Shown: positions 1-9,633, counted from the stretch's first letter. The stretch: DNA of 64,000 nt from Cupriavidus sp. MP-37 (GCF_020618415.1 NZ_CP085344.1:1139001-1203000); one strand, 5' to 3'. A program made the numbers and translations. Notes: generated from the letters alone by a model not told the origin.

Positions 1-188
1 AATGGCAGATCGTGGCGAAGTTCAATCCCCTTACCTTACCCATTGAACAGGCGCGCAACGTCATTGTCTGGGGCTCTCCGGTCCACTGGGGCGAGTGGGC
101 AGCTTATTCGGTAGCGTGCTGTGCCGTAGCTTGGCTCGGCTATGCATGGTTCCAGAAGACCAGGAAGGGATTTGCAGATGTCCTCTGA
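1..188 (+). CDS. wzm: Polysaccharide ABC transporter permease, C-terminal end (partial)
   Basis: The reading frame is open from the window edge to a TGA at 186-188 and encodes about 61 residues of an integral membrane protein. It has a hydrophobic helix (AAYSVACCAVAWLGYAWF) followed by a short basic tail ending KGFADVL. That ending is typical of ABC-2 type permeases that export O-antigen across the inner membrane together with Wzt. The next gene is an ATPase of the Wzt type and overlaps this stop by 11 nt, which supports translational coupling and a transporter pair. The 5' part lies outside the window. Confidence 0.85.
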   Translation, partial: WQIVAKFNPLTLPIEQARNVIVWGSPVHWGEWAAYSVACCAVAWLGYAWFQKTRKGFADVL

Positions 189-1518
189 TGTGATCGTACA
201 CACCGAGAATCTTGGGAAGTGCTACGAAATCTACGATAGACCCAAGGACCGTCTCCTGCAAATGCTGGCAAGGGGGCGCAAGCAATACTTCCGCGAATTC
301 TGGGCTCTGCGGAACATCTCTCTGGAGATTCGACGCGGCGAGAACGTCGGTATCGTGGGTCACAACGGCTCGGGCAAATCCACGCTGCTGCAACTGCTCG
401 CCGGCACGCTGAACCAAACGACCGGTACCGTTTCAGTTAGCGGACGCGTTGCCGCGTTGCTGGAGCTTGGCTCCGGCTTCAATCCGGAGTACTCCGGCCG
501 CGAGAACGTCAAGATGTATGCCCAGTTGCTGGGCATGAGCGACGAGCAGATCGATGAACGCTTTGATCGGATCGTTGATTTTTCCGAGATCGGTGATTTC
601 ATCGATCAACCGCTGAAGACGTATTCCTCCGGCATGTATGTGCGGCTGGCATTTTCCGTCGCTGTACACGTCAATCCGGAAATCCTTATCGTCGACGAGG
701 CTCTATCGGTAGGCGACGCATTTTTCCAGGCCAAATGCATGGCGTTGCTCAAGAAGCTAATGGACGACGGCGTGACGCTGCTGTTCGTGAGCCATGACCC
801 CGGTGCTGTGAAGGCACTGTGCTCGCGCGCCGTCCTACTTGACCACGGATCGATGCTTGCCAATGGCGACACGGAATCTGTGGTGGAGACGTACTACGCT
901 CAGTACGTGCAGCGGCGCCAGAGCATCGCGGTCAGCGACGGCAAGGTACGGGTGACCGATGCTGCTGCGGACAAGGCTGCGGCCATCGCGGAGGATGCGG
1001 AATCGGAGGCAGCGTTCAAGTCGCGCTCGTCTTACCAGCGCTTGCAAAACGGCATGGCCGAGTATGTGAATGTGACGCTGCTGGATTCGCGCGGCCGGCC
1101 TGCGAGATCCGCGGACTTTGGCGAACAAGTCACGCTTCGGGTGAAAATTCGGGTCCAAAGAGATCTTCCGCGGCTCAGCTTTGGGTATCACATCAAAGAT
1201 AAGAACGGTTTTGATATCGTCTATTCGGATAGTGGTATCGAGCAATGCAACATCGAGTCACCACGCGCAGGGAGCGTGCACGTCGTAGACTGGACTTTCC
1301 GCGCGCGGCTGAAGGAAGGGGAATATACGGTGGCGGCGGTGCTGGCCGTCCCGGTCGATCTTTCAATCGGGCTGGTCGAGACGTGTGACCATGTGCCTAT
1401 CGCGTGTCAGTTTCGCATTGACCGCGCCGGACATCTGCCGATCTACGGTGCCACGGCGTGGGACAACAAGGTGACCGTTATTGAGGTGCAGACGCCGCCT
1501 CTGCTGGAGCGCGTATGA
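178..1518 (+). CDS. wzt: O-antigen ABC transporter ATP-binding protein with C-terminal glycan-binding domain
   Basis: 446 aa. Walker A GHNGSGKST lies at about residues 61-69, the ABC signature YSSGM at about 150, Walker B LIVDE at about 171-175 and the H-loop His at about 207. Residues from about 290 to the end form an extra beta-rich domain like Wzt_C, which in characterised systems binds the finished O-polysaccharide and sets export specificity. ATG 178 was chosen because an AGGAAGGGA ribosome site sits just upstream and the family begins with VHTENLGKCY; an in-frame ATG at 142 lies inside wzm. The stop overlaps the next start (ATGA). Predicted to power export of a polyprenyl-PP-linked polysaccharide to the periplasm. 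Confidence 0.93.
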   Translation: MSSDVIVHTENLGKCYEIYDRPKDRLLQMLARGRKQYFREFWALRNISLEIRRGENVGIVGHNGSGKSTLLQLLAGTLNQTTGTVSVSGRVAALLELGSGFNPEYSGRENVKMYAQLLGMSDEQIDERFDRIVDFSEIGDFIDQPLKTYSSGMYVRLAFSVAVHVNPEILIVDEALSVGDAFFQAKCMALLKKLMDDGVTLLFVSHDPGAVKALCSRAVLLDHGSMLANGDTESVVETYYAQYVQRRQSIAVSDGKVRVTDAAADKAAAIAEDAESEAAFKSRSSYQRLQNGMAEYVNVTLLDSRGRPARSADFGEQVTLRVKIRVQRDLPRLSFGYHIKDKNGFDIVYSDSGIEQCNIESPRAGSVHVVDWTFRARLKEGEYTVAAVLAVPVDLSIGLVETCDHVPIACQFRIDRAGHLPIYGATAWDNKVTVIEVQTPPLLERV

Positions 1519-2204
1519 ATGCAAGGCTGACACCACTAGTGATTTACGGGGCGGGCGGATTCGCACGCGAGGTGCTGCAAGTCGCCCTCGACATGAATGC
1601 GCAGACTCCCCGCTGGGACGTGCGGGGTTTCCTTGTTGACCCCGGCTACGATGTTGGGGAGCCTGTACATGGACTGCCTGTGATGACTACCGATGTTTGG
1701 ACAGCTCCAGCAGACGGCCAACTCGTGGTAGGGATCGGCGACAGCAGTGCTCGCCGGGCTATCGCTGACCGGATGCACGCGCGGTTCGGGATGCGATTCG
1801 CCACTCTGGTGCACCCGCAGGCGTGGGTCGGGCGGCAAGTCCGGATAGGTGAGGGCTCCGTGATTTGCGCGGGAGCATTGATCACCACCGACATCTCCAT
1901 CGGCCGGCATGTGCATGTGAATTTGGGTTGCACGATCGGGCACGACGCAGTTCTGGAGGACTTTGTCACGCTCAACCCCAGCGTCAATGTATCGGGTAAC
2001 GTCCATCTGTGCGAAGGCGTCATGGCAGGCACGGGTGCAAAGCTCATTCCGCATATCCGGGTGGGTGCCGGCACTGTGCTTGGAGCTGGTGCTGTGGCGG
2101 TGGCTGATCTGCCCGCCGACGTGACCGCTGTTGGCATGCCGGCCAAGGCCATTCGACAACATGATATCTCCTGGTCGATTCAGTCTCGGGAAGGACAAGT
2201 ATGA
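1515..2204 (+). CDS. NeuD/PglD-like sugar O- or N-acyltransferase
   Basis: 229 aa. The N-terminus (VIYGAGGFAREVL) is the Rossmann-like PglB/NeuD N-domain. From about residue 95 the protein consists of imperfect hexapeptide repeats (IGEGSVICAGALI, IGRHVHVNLGCTIG, VRVGAGTVLGAGAV type) that form a left-handed beta helix. A His at the GCTIGHD motif is the likely catalytic base. The family acetylates amino or hydroxyl groups of nucleotide-activated sugars. ATGA overlaps at both ends place it in an operon between wzt and a sugar aminotransferase. The adjacent PLP enzyme suggests that an amino sugar is acylated here. The exact substrate cannot be read from sequence. Confidence 0.88.
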   Translation: MNARLTPLVIYGAGGFAREVLQVALDMNAQTPRWDVRGFLVDPGYDVGEPVHGLPVMTTDVWTAPADGQLVVGIGDSSARRAIADRMHARFGMRFATLVHPQAWVGRQVRIGEGSVICAGALITTDISIGRHVHVNLGCTIGHDAVLEDFVTLNPSVNVSGNVHLCEGVMAGTGAKLIPHIRVGAGTVLGAGAVAVADLPADVTAVGMPAKAIRQHDISWSIQSREGQV

Positions 2205-3334
2205 GTGCGCCCAAACCGTTCGAGCAGCAGGTATTCGTCACGCGTCCGATGTTGCCATCCCTGTCGCGATACCAGGAACTCGTAGCGCAGATTTGGGAAA
2301 CTGGTTGGCTAACCAACGGCGGCGGCAAGCATGCTGCACTGGAGCGCGAACTGGGAACCTTTCTCGGGTCCAGGCACGTGTCGCTGTTCAATAACGGCAC
2401 AATTGCACTGATTGCGGCATGCAAGGCGTTGCGCCTGCACGGCGAGGTCATTACTACGCCGTTTACGTTTCCGGCGACAACGCATGTACTGGACTGGGGC
2501 AACATCACACCAGTGTTCTGCGATATCGACCCGGTGCGGCTGACAATCGATCCGCGCAGGATTGAACGGTTGATCACATCTCGCACGACCGGCATCATGG
2601 GCGTACACGTATATGGCATTCCCTGCCATACACACCTGATTCAGGATATCGCCGACGCCTATGGTTTGCGCGTCGTCTATGACGCAGCCCATGCGTTCGG
2701 CACGGAGATCGACGGCGTGCCGGTCGCCGAGTACGGCGATTGCACCATGTTCAGCTTTCATGCGACCAAGCTATTCCATACCGCCGAAGGCGGTGCACTG
2801 GTCGTAAAGGATCCGGAACTGAAGCAGCGCATCGACCTGCTCAAGAACTTCGGAATCAAAAACGAAGTGGATGTCGTCATGCCGGGCATCAATGGCAAGC
2901 TCAACGAGTTGCAGGCGGCCATGGGCCTCGCCAACCTAGAGTGCATGGATGAGGAACGCGCGAAGCGGGCCCGGGTTGCGGCGGTTTACAGGGAGCGACT
3001 CGACTGCGTCACCGGCCTGGAATGCGTAACGTTACCGGAAGGAGTCAAGCCAAGCCTGCAGTATTTCGTGATTCGGGTGCACTCGGGCGGCAAGGTCACA
3101 CGTGATCAGCTTTATGAAGAACTCAAGGCCTTCAACGTGCTGTCGCGCCGTTATTTCTATCCCTTGTGCAGTGAATTCAGCTGCTACCAGGCATTGCCGA
3201 GCGCGGCGCCGTCTGAATTGCCAGTGGCTTACCAAATATCCCGGGAGGTCCTGGCGCTGCCGTTTTATGGGAACCTCGGAGAAGAGGGCGCCGGCCGCAT
3301 CTGTGACATGATTCAGCACATTATGGGACGATGA
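2201..3334 (+). CDS. DegT/DnrJ/EryC1/StrS family sugar aminotransferase
   Basis: 377 aa, full length for the family. The PLP-binding segment YDAAHAFG is followed by the Schiff-base lysine in SFHATKLFHTAEGG, about residue 190, and the conserved NFGI/NGKLNELQAAMG region follows. Such enzymes convert a keto nucleotide sugar to an amino sugar for O-antigen or capsule. It starts in an ATGA overlap with the acyltransferase gene, so the two probably act in sequence as transamination then acylation (FdtB/QdtB or VioA-like pairs are known examples). The substrate is not determinable from sequence; no dedicated dehydratase for it is visible in the window. Confidence 0.92.
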   Translation: MSAPKPFEQQVFVTRPMLPSLSRYQELVAQIWETGWLTNGGGKHAALERELGTFLGSRHVSLFNNGTIALIAACKALRLHGEVITTPFTFPATTHVLDWGNITPVFCDIDPVRLTIDPRRIERLITSRTTGIMGVHVYGIPCHTHLIQDIADAYGLRVVYDAAHAFGTEIDGVPVAEYGDCTMFSFHATKLFHTAEGGALVVKDPELKQRIDLLKNFGIKNEVDVVMPGINGKLNELQAAMGLANLECMDEERAKRARVAAVYRERLDCVTGLECVTLPEGVKPSLQYFVIRVHSGGKVTRDQLYEELKAFNVLSRRYFYPLCSEFSCYQALPSAAPSELPVAYQISREVLALPFYGNLGEEGAGRICDMIQHIMGR

Positions 3335-3359
3335 GCCCGCGAAAGGCACGACAATAAAA

Positions 3360-5840
3360 GTGGGTCCTCTTATTTCCATTATTACGACATCCTACAATTA
3401 TGAACGCTACATCGGTCGCTCCATAGAGTCGGTACTGCAACAAAGCTATGGGAACTGGGAATTAATCATTGTCGATGATTGTTCTCCAGACAGTTCCTGG
3501 GATGTCATTTCACAATACAAGGATCCGCGAATCCGGGCATTCCGGAATGAAGTCAATCTGGGCGCTTGCGCAACTTATAACAAGGCCTATAGCTATTGCA
3601 GGGGATCGCTGATCGCGAGCCTCGATTCGGACGATGTGTTTCTCCCGGAAATGCTCGCAACCCAGGCCGCCGAATTCCAGTGTCATCCTGAGATCGGTGT
3701 CTCCGGCACCAAGATTGAGGTGATCGATGAATTTGGCAAGATCGTCCCCGATAGCGCTGTTGCGGCATGGTTTAACGATTCGCGTGACCTGAATGCGCCC
3801 GGTGAGTGGGTGTGGGAAAACCACCTGTGCCATTCATCCGTGATCATTCGCAAGGAAATTCACGACGCCGTCGGCGGGCTTAGGGACGACCTAACTTATA
3901 CACCGGACTGGAACCTGTGGATCCGCGCGCTTGCCGCGGGGGCGCGGTTTTCGATGGTGGATCAGGTCCTGCTTCAGTATCGGGTGCACGGAAATAACAT
4001 TACACACAAGGATCCCCTGAGCATGATCTCCGAATATGCGCAGACGACACGTGAGGTCCTGACGCCCTATCTGTTGCAGCGCAAGGCATACGCGGCCGCA
4101 CGAGAGAATTTCCGGCGCTTTGCGGCGCATCCGCTGCTGAAGGACCGTGGTGAGGACACCGTGGCGAACGTCCTCTCCGCGGTCAGGCAGCGTGGGACGG
4201 AACGGAGCGAGCACGTGCCTTCGCCTAGCGATGTTGCTGAGTTGATTGCCGACCTGCTGCTCGAGGAAGCCAAGTTGCGCGAGTCCTGCCGCCGGCTGGA
4301 AGAGCGGGAAGCCGAGCGCGAGCAGCGGCTCGCATGCTTGGAGCAGGAGTTGGCACAGCAAAGCCAGCAGGCAAAGGGAGTGCCGGTCTCCGGCCAAGGT
4401 GAATTGGAACAATTTCGTCGATTCATGAGCACACTGCGTCCAAAGCTATTGAGACTAGCCCGAGTGGCTTATCACCGGGCGCCGCTGCCTCTGCATGTCA
4501 AATGGCGTATTCGGCAGTACGCATCGCCCACCCTTGCATTGTTGCGGGGCCAGCGCTCGGACGTGTTTGGGGTGTTAAGGGACACCGTCGCGCAACAGAG
4601 CAGGCAGGAAGCGGGTGGCAATGGCCGCAGCGTGTCCGAGGAAGACATCTTGAGCCGAATGCTGGGTGACCTGTCTGAGCAGGTTCGCGAGACCGGGCCG
4701 GTCGGGCATATCATTGTCCTGCCTTTCCTCGGCACTGGCGGCGCTGAGACGACAGCTCTGAATTTCGCTCGTGCCGTGCGCGAATTTAATCCTGGCGAGA
4801 GCGTGCTGATAGTCGTGGCCGACAGGCCGACGGTGGACAAAACCGTGCAACTGCCGCAGGGGGTACATGCGCTTGCACTGGATGCGTACTACGGTACGGG
4901 GGCGAGCTATGCCATCAAAGGCAAAGCGCTGCAACAACTGGCATTGCTGATTCGGCCGCATACCTTCCATAACATCAACAGCGAAGTCGCCTGGCAGCTG
5001 ATCATTGCCGAGGGCGCACGGCTGCGCGCTGCGATGACGGTGGTTTCAAGTATTTTTGCCCTGCAATTCGCGGAAAACCGGAAGGATATTATTGGCTATG
5101 CAGCCAATTTCTTTACCAAGGGCCTTCCGCAAGTCGACCTGCTTCTGACAGACAACCATCGCTTCATCGAAGGTGCGAGCGCAAGCTTCGGCGTGTCCGA
5201 AGCCGAGCAGGGCAAGATAGTCGCGGTCTATAACCCGGTGCGGATCGACCAGTCTGTCGCCTTGCCGAGCAGACACGCGCAGGCCGAGCATCTGCGTGCT
5301 GCCGGCAAGAGCCGGTCCCTGCGTTTCCTCTGGGCCGGACGCCTCGACGCAGAAAAGCGCGTGGACCTGCTCTATGCGATCGCGCGTCAATGCCCGTCAA
5401 TTCATTTCGAAGTGTTCGGTCAGGCCGTGCTGAAAGATACGGAGATGGAGCCGATGCCGCCCAACGTCAGTCTTCATGGCGCCTTTGCATCACCAGCGGA
5501 ACTCGTTGCGCAGGGCCCCTATGACGGCTTTCTGTTCACCTCGCGTTGGGAGGGGATGCCCAACATCCTGCTCGAGGTCGGGGCGTTGGGTATTCCGCTG
5601 ATCGCGCCAACAGTCGGGGGCGTTGGTGAACTCGTGAGTGACCAAACTGGTTACCCACTGAAGGAATACCCGGAGCCGGCCGACTACATCGAAGGTATGC
5701 ACGCAATCGCCAACGCGCCGGAAGTTGCGCTGGCGAAAACGCAGCGCCTGTGTGCATTGATTGACGAGCGGCACGGCTGGGAAGCGTTTGCGCGAAGTGT
5801 GCGCGCATTGCATGGCTACCTGCCGGAACAGGAGGACTGA
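3360..5840 (+). CDS. Two-domain glycosyltransferase (GT2 then GT4)
   Basis: 826 aa. Residues 1 to about 230 are a GT-A fold GT2 domain (ISIITTSYNYERYI, DDCSPDSS, SLDSDDVF). A charged coiled-coil stretch follows at about 295-345 (EEAKLRESCRRLEEREAERE), then a GT4-type GT-B domain in the last 380 residues (FLGTGGAETTALNF, FLWAGRLDAEKRVDLL, EGMPNILLEVGALGIPLIA). The protein probably adds two successive sugars at the cytoplasmic face. The start is GTG 3360, because the GT2 fold begins at residue 4; the ribosome site is weak (GAAAGG about 14 nt upstream). It lies 25 nt after the aminotransferase stop, so it is probably co-transcribed. Sugar specificity is unknown. Confidence 0.9.
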   Translation: MGPLISIITTSYNYERYIGRSIESVLQQSYGNWELIIVDDCSPDSSWDVISQYKDPRIRAFRNEVNLGACATYNKAYSYCRGSLIASLDSDDVFLPEMLATQAAEFQCHPEIGVSGTKIEVIDEFGKIVPDSAVAAWFNDSRDLNAPGEWVWENHLCHSSVIIRKEIHDAVGGLRDDLTYTPDWNLWIRALAAGARFSMVDQVLLQYRVHGNNITHKDPLSMISEYAQTTREVLTPYLLQRKAYAAARENFRRFAAHPLLKDRGEDTVANVLSAVRQRGTERSEHVPSPSDVAELIADLLLEEAKLRESCRRLEEREAEREQRLACLEQELAQQSQQAKGVPVSGQGELEQFRRFMSTLRPKLLRLARVAYHRAPLPLHVKWRIRQYASPTLALLRGQRSDVFGVLRDTVAQQSRQEAGGNGRSVSEEDILSRMLGDLSEQVRETGPVGHIIVLPFLGTGGAETTALNFARAVREFNPGESVLIVVADRPTVDKTVQLPQGVHALALDAYYGTGASYAIKGKALQQLALLIRPHTFHNINSEVAWQLIIAEGARLRAAMTVVSSIFALQFAENRKDIIGYAANFFTKGLPQVDLLLTDNHRFIEGASASFGVSEAEQGKIVAVYNPVRIDQSVALPSRHAQAEHLRAAGKSRSLRFLWAGRLDAEKRVDLLYAIARQCPSIHFEVFGQAVLKDTEMEPMPPNVSLHGAFASPAELVAQGPYDGFLFTSRWEGMPNILLEVGALGIPLIAPTVGGVGELVSDQTGYPLKEYPEPADYIEGMHAIANAPEVALAKTQRLCALIDERHGWEAFARSVRALHGYLPEQED

Positions 5841-5842
5841 GG

Positions 5843-7774
5843 GTGACGAAACGTCAGCTGATAGAGCAATGGCCGCGCGTTTCGGTCGTGATCCCGTGCT
5901 ACAACCAGGCCGGCTACCTGATGGAATCCATTGCATCCGTCAAGGCAGCCTACGCCGGAGAACTTGAGGTCATTGTCGTTAACGATGGCAGCACGGACCC
6001 TCATACCGCGCGCCAGTTGCGCGAGGTGCTGACGTACTATCCCGAAGTCCAGGTCATGGACCAGCAGAATGCAGGGCTTTCGGCGGCGCGCAATGCCGGC
6101 ATCCGCCAGGCGACGGGCACCTACATCCAGTTGCTCGATGCAGACGACCTGCTGTTGCCCGGCAAACTGACACGGCAGGTCGAGCACTTCTCCGTGGCCA
6201 GCGCACTTGATGTGTCGATATCCAATTTCTTGCTATCGGACGAAGGCCTCATCAGCTTTTCCAAGCCGGAAGAAGCGATCGCGCAGTTCGATCTGTCCAT
6301 CGAAGATTTCCTGTTCAAATGGGAGCGCGGGTTTGCCATTCCAATCCATGGCGCGCTGTTTCATCGACGGGTGTTCGATCGCGTTCTGTTTGAGGTCGGC
6401 GCGCGTGCCAAGGAGGATTGGCAATTCTGGTGTCAGCTGGCACTGAACGAATATCGGATGGCCTACCTGCCCCTGCATGCCGCGATCTATCGGCAGCACG
6501 GTCAAAGCATGCGCCGCTCGTACCTGAACATGGGACGTTCGTGGATCCAGGCGGTGATCAACCTGGACCAGAAGGTCCGCCACAGCCATCCGTTGTTCTT
6601 TGAGGCTGGGATGGCGTGGTTCGAACAGTGCTATCGGGCGCATCCTTCCTACCGTACTGAAGTTGCGGCGCTTCAGGCCTCGAAGCAGGTGGTGCCGGCT
6701 GCAGTAGCTTCCGCGGCGAGCGGAGCAGAGGAGCCGCAGCCCGAGGAGCTGGCGGAGCGGATCCTTCAAGATCTGGCGTCGCTTGGGACACCATGCGAGC
6801 AGCCGTTGATCACCGTGGTCATTCCCATTTACAACCACTACGGATTCCTGCGCCAATGCCTGGGTTCATTGCGAGCGCAAGGCGACGTGGCCTTCGACGT
6901 GATCTGCGTTGAGGACTGCTCCAGCGATGTCCGTGTGACGCGGCTGATGCGAGCGCTCGCCAACCGGTTGTCGCGACTGCACGTCATTGCGCATGACGAG
7001 AACCATGGCATTACCCGCAGCCAGATGGAAGCCGTGGGCCAGGCCCGGGGTGCGTTCATCGCCTTCCTTGACTGCGACGATGCGCTGGGCGAAGGTGCGC
7101 TAGGCCGGGTAGCGGCGGAGATCGACCGAATACCAGACGTCGATTACTTCTTCACCGACCGGCTGGACGTCGGCACGGATGACACCGTGATCCGTCACGC
7201 TCGCTATGGCGGCTATGACAATATCAAGCCTGGCGGCAGTATCCGCGACGATCTGCTGGACGGGATGGTGGCGTCCCATCTGAAAGTGATCCGGCGTTCT
7301 GCCTTTCTCGAGGCGGGCGGCGGAGATTCTGTGTTTGACGGTATCCAGGACTGGGAAATTGCGCTGACCGTGGCCGAGACGGGCCAGTTTCGCTACATCC
7401 CTGAAGCGCTGTACCGCCACCGTATCCATGCGCGTTCGGTAACGACCGCGAGTGCTATCTCGCAGATGCGCAAGACCAACCGGTTGCGCCGCCGCTTCCA
7501 GGAGCGGTGGATGGCGGCGGGCATCGACGCCCCAGTGGAATTCGTGGTCGACGATCGTTCATCGGTCCTTGATCTGAACGAAGTAAAGGCGGCGTGGCGC
7601 GCCGGGCGTCGCTGCGTCCTGACACTTTCAGGCATGCCGATTGTGCCCGTGATCAACGTCATTCGCGAGTTCAACTCTTACTTCGACCGGATCACCTACA
7701 CGCAGCCAGAAGTATTTGCGGTCTTGATCGGCTATGTATGGTCGCCGAATATCCTTCAGAGGGCATCGCAATAA
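5843..7774 (+). CDS. Tandem GT2-GT2 glycosyltransferase
   Basis: 643 aa. The first GT2 domain covers residues 1 to about 230 (VSVVIPCYNQAGYL, VVNDGSTD, LLDADDLL). The second covers about 310-560 (ITVVIPIYNHYGFL, EDCSSD, FLDCDDAL). Each carries the Asp-rich nucleotide-sugar and metal site, so both look catalytic and the enzyme may add two residues or alternate linkages. GTG 5843 is preceded by a strong AGGAGG in the end of the preceding gene. The stop overlaps the next start by one base (TAATG). Context suggests assembly of the O-antigen repeat; donor and acceptor are unknown. Confidence 0.9.
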   Translation: MTKRQLIEQWPRVSVVIPCYNQAGYLMESIASVKAAYAGELEVIVVNDGSTDPHTARQLREVLTYYPEVQVMDQQNAGLSAARNAGIRQATGTYIQLLDADDLLLPGKLTRQVEHFSVASALDVSISNFLLSDEGLISFSKPEEAIAQFDLSIEDFLFKWERGFAIPIHGALFHRRVFDRVLFEVGARAKEDWQFWCQLALNEYRMAYLPLHAAIYRQHGQSMRRSYLNMGRSWIQAVINLDQKVRHSHPLFFEAGMAWFEQCYRAHPSYRTEVAALQASKQVVPAAVASAASGAEEPQPEELAERILQDLASLGTPCEQPLITVVIPIYNHYGFLRQCLGSLRAQGDVAFDVICVEDCSSDVRVTRLMRALANRLSRLHVIAHDENHGITRSQMEAVGQARGAFIAFLDCDDALGEGALGRVAAEIDRIPDVDYFFTDRLDVGTDDTVIRHARYGGYDNIKPGGSIRDDLLDGMVASHLKVIRRSAFLEAGGGDSVFDGIQDWEIALTVAETGQFRYIPEALYRHRIHARSVTTASAISQMRKTNRLRRRFQERWMAAGIDAPVEFVVDDRSSVLDLNEVKAAWRAGRRCVLTLSGMPIVPVINVIREFNSYFDRITYTQPEVFAVLIGYVWSPNILQRASQ

Positions 7775-8526
7775 TGGTGTGGACCGACGGACACCTGCTA
7801 ACGGCATCGGTGGTCAGCCATCACCAGGAGGCGCTGCTCGATCGACTTCTTCCGCAACTGCTGGCCATTCCAGGCCTGCAGATCGTGGTGACGCTAAATG
7901 CCGGTGGCGAGTCTTTCGAGGCGAGCGACCCGAGGATTCGTGTCATCCGCAACGCTCGCCCTAAGGGGTATGGGGCCAACCACAATGCGGCGTTCAAACT
8001 CTGCCGGACGCCGTACTTTGCGGTGTTGAATCCAGACCTGGGCCTTACTAGTACGACCTTCGGGCCGCTCATTGCATGCGTGGCGGAGGCCCCAGGTGTC
8101 GCTGGCCCCCATGTTTATTCCCCCGCCGGGACAATTGAGGACAGCGCTCGCCGCCTGCCCAGGATCGCTAGGTTACTAGCGCGGAGGATCGCTGGGCAAT
8201 CGTCACCAGACTACGATGCGTCCGTTTCGCGCCAGCAAGTGGATTGGGTGGCCGGCATGTGCCTGATGTTCGATAGCGAGAGTTTTCGCGCCGTTGGGGG
8301 ATTCGACGAGCGTTATCACCTGTACTGCGAGGATGTCGACATCTGCTTGCGGCTTCATCTGATGTACCGGCAAGTGAACTGGGTCAAGGAGGCCGCAGTC
8401 GTCCATGACGCCCGCCGTTCGAGCCGCCGTCGGCTGCGCTATATTTGGTGGCATCTCTCCAGCCTAACGCGGCTGTTCCTGTCCGCCGCCTACTGGCGTT
8501 TCTCGTGTTCACGGAGCGCTTCCTGA
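7774..8526 (+). CDS. GT2 glycosyltransferase, rhamnosyltransferase-like
   Basis: 250 aa. The protein shows a GT2 core of the WbbL/RfbF type: NARPKGYGANHNAAF, LNPDLGL (metal-binding Asp), GPHVYSPAG, and WVAGMCLMF followed by GGFDERYHLYCEDVDICLRL. ATG 7774 overlaps the previous stop (TAATG) and is served by AGAGGG about 10 nt upstream; the frame stays open upstream but that part has no family similarity. Homologues often transfer rhamnose to O-antigen or mycobacterial linker units. Donor assignment here is inference from family resemblance only. Confidence 0.85.
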   Translation: MVWTDGHLLTASVVSHHQEALLDRLLPQLLAIPGLQIVVTLNAGGESFEASDPRIRVIRNARPKGYGANHNAAFKLCRTPYFAVLNPDLGLTSTTFGPLIACVAEAPGVAGPHVYSPAGTIEDSARRLPRIARLLARRIAGQSSPDYDASVSRQQVDWVAGMCLMFDSESFRAVGGFDERYHLYCEDVDICLRLHLMYRQVNWVKEAAVVHDARRSSRRRLRYIWWHLSSLTRLFLSAAYWRFSCSRSAS

Positions 8527-8532
8527 TCATTC

Positions 8533-9633
8533 ATGTTTGATTTCTTCTGGGTTCCCGCCTTTACGTTCCTGGTGTCTGCCCTAGGCGTGCTTCTGCTTCG
8601 TCCCGTGGCGATGGTAGGGGGCTTGCTCGACCGGCCTGACAACCGCAAACGCCACCAGGGAGCCGTCCCGCTGGTGGGCGGAATTGCCGTCACACTTGCG
8701 GTCTGGGCAGGCTGCCTGCTGTTCATGCGCGACCAGGGCTACTACGTCGCCCTGCTGGGCGGTCTGACGCTGCTCGCGCTGGTGGGCCTGATCGATGACA
8801 TGCAGGGCATGTCGCCCGTCGCTAAGCTTGCCGCGCAGTTGTTCGCGGCGATTCTGATGACATCCTGGGGCGGCGTCTACCTGAATTCGCTCGGCGATAT
8901 CTTCGCGCGTCGCGAAATCGTGCTGGCGGACTGGGGCATTCCGCTGACGCTATTCGCAGTGGTATCCGTAATCAATGCCATGAACATGTGCGATGGGCTG
9001 GATGGGCTGGCCGGCGGGCTGTCGTTCATCATGTTTGCATGGCTCGCGTATCTGGCTGGGGAACTCGGCAATGCCGCCGCCCAGCGCGTCTGCGTGATCT
9101 TCTGCGGCGCGATCCTCGGTTTCCTGCTGTTCAACATGCGGAATCCGCTTCGTGGCAAGTTACGGGTGTTTCTCGGCGACGCAGGCAGCCTGATGCTTGG
9201 ATACGGCGTCGTGTGGTTTGCCGTGGAGCTTTCCCAGACTCGATACAACTACGGTCATCATGTGCCCCCGGTTGTCATGCTCTGGGTGTTTGGCTTTGTT
9301 CTGATCGATCTCCTGACGGTGGTCATTCGCAGGGCACTGAAGAGGCGCAATCCGTTGTCGGCGGATCGCACACACTTGCACCATGTACTGCTGAGACTTG
9401 GCGTGGGGCCTGACGCGATTGTCTGGGTCATAGTGATTAGCAACGCGCTGCTCGGCCTGATCGGAGTGTATGGCTGGAAAAGCGGTGTCTCCGAGCAAAC
9501 GCTTTTCCTCGGCTTTCTCAGCTTGACGCTCGCACATCTGTGCGTCATGCGAAATGCCTGGCGTTGCCTGCGCGTCGGACGGAGGCTGATTTCGCGCCTA
9601 CGGCAAGGCCGGACTGCGAGAGTCGACAGATAA
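8533..9633 (+). CDS. wecA: WecA-like polyprenyl-phosphate HexNAc-1-phosphate transferase
   Basis: 366 aa polytopic membrane protein of the MraY/WecA family. Diagnostic motifs are DRPDNRKRHQGAVPLVGG, LIDDMQG (metal-binding Asp pair), NAMNMCDGLDGLAGG, FLGDAGSLMLGY and the cytoplasmic HIHH-like THLHHVLLRLG. It transfers a sugar-1-phosphate from a UDP-sugar to undecaprenyl phosphate, the first step of O-antigen assembly. It follows a glycosyltransferase by 6 nt. A second, unrelated initiating enzyme (WcaJ type, 24752-26071) is also encoded in the window, so two lipid-linked glycans may be initiated from this region. Confidence 0.92.
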   Translation: MFDFFWVPAFTFLVSALGVLLLRPVAMVGGLLDRPDNRKRHQGAVPLVGGIAVTLAVWAGCLLFMRDQGYYVALLGGLTLLALVGLIDDMQGMSPVAKLAAQLFAAILMTSWGGVYLNSLGDIFARREIVLADWGIPLTLFAVVSVINAMNMCDGLDGLAGGLSFIMFAWLAYLAGELGNAAAQRVCVIFCGAILGFLLFNMRNPLRGKLRVFLGDAGSLMLGYGVVWFAVELSQTRYNYGHHVPPVVMLWVFGFVLIDLLTVVIRRALKRRNPLSADRTHLHHVLLRLGVGPDAIVWVIVISNALLGLIGVYGWKSGVSEQTLFLGFLSLTLAHLCVMRNAWRCLRVGRRLISRLRQGRTARVDR

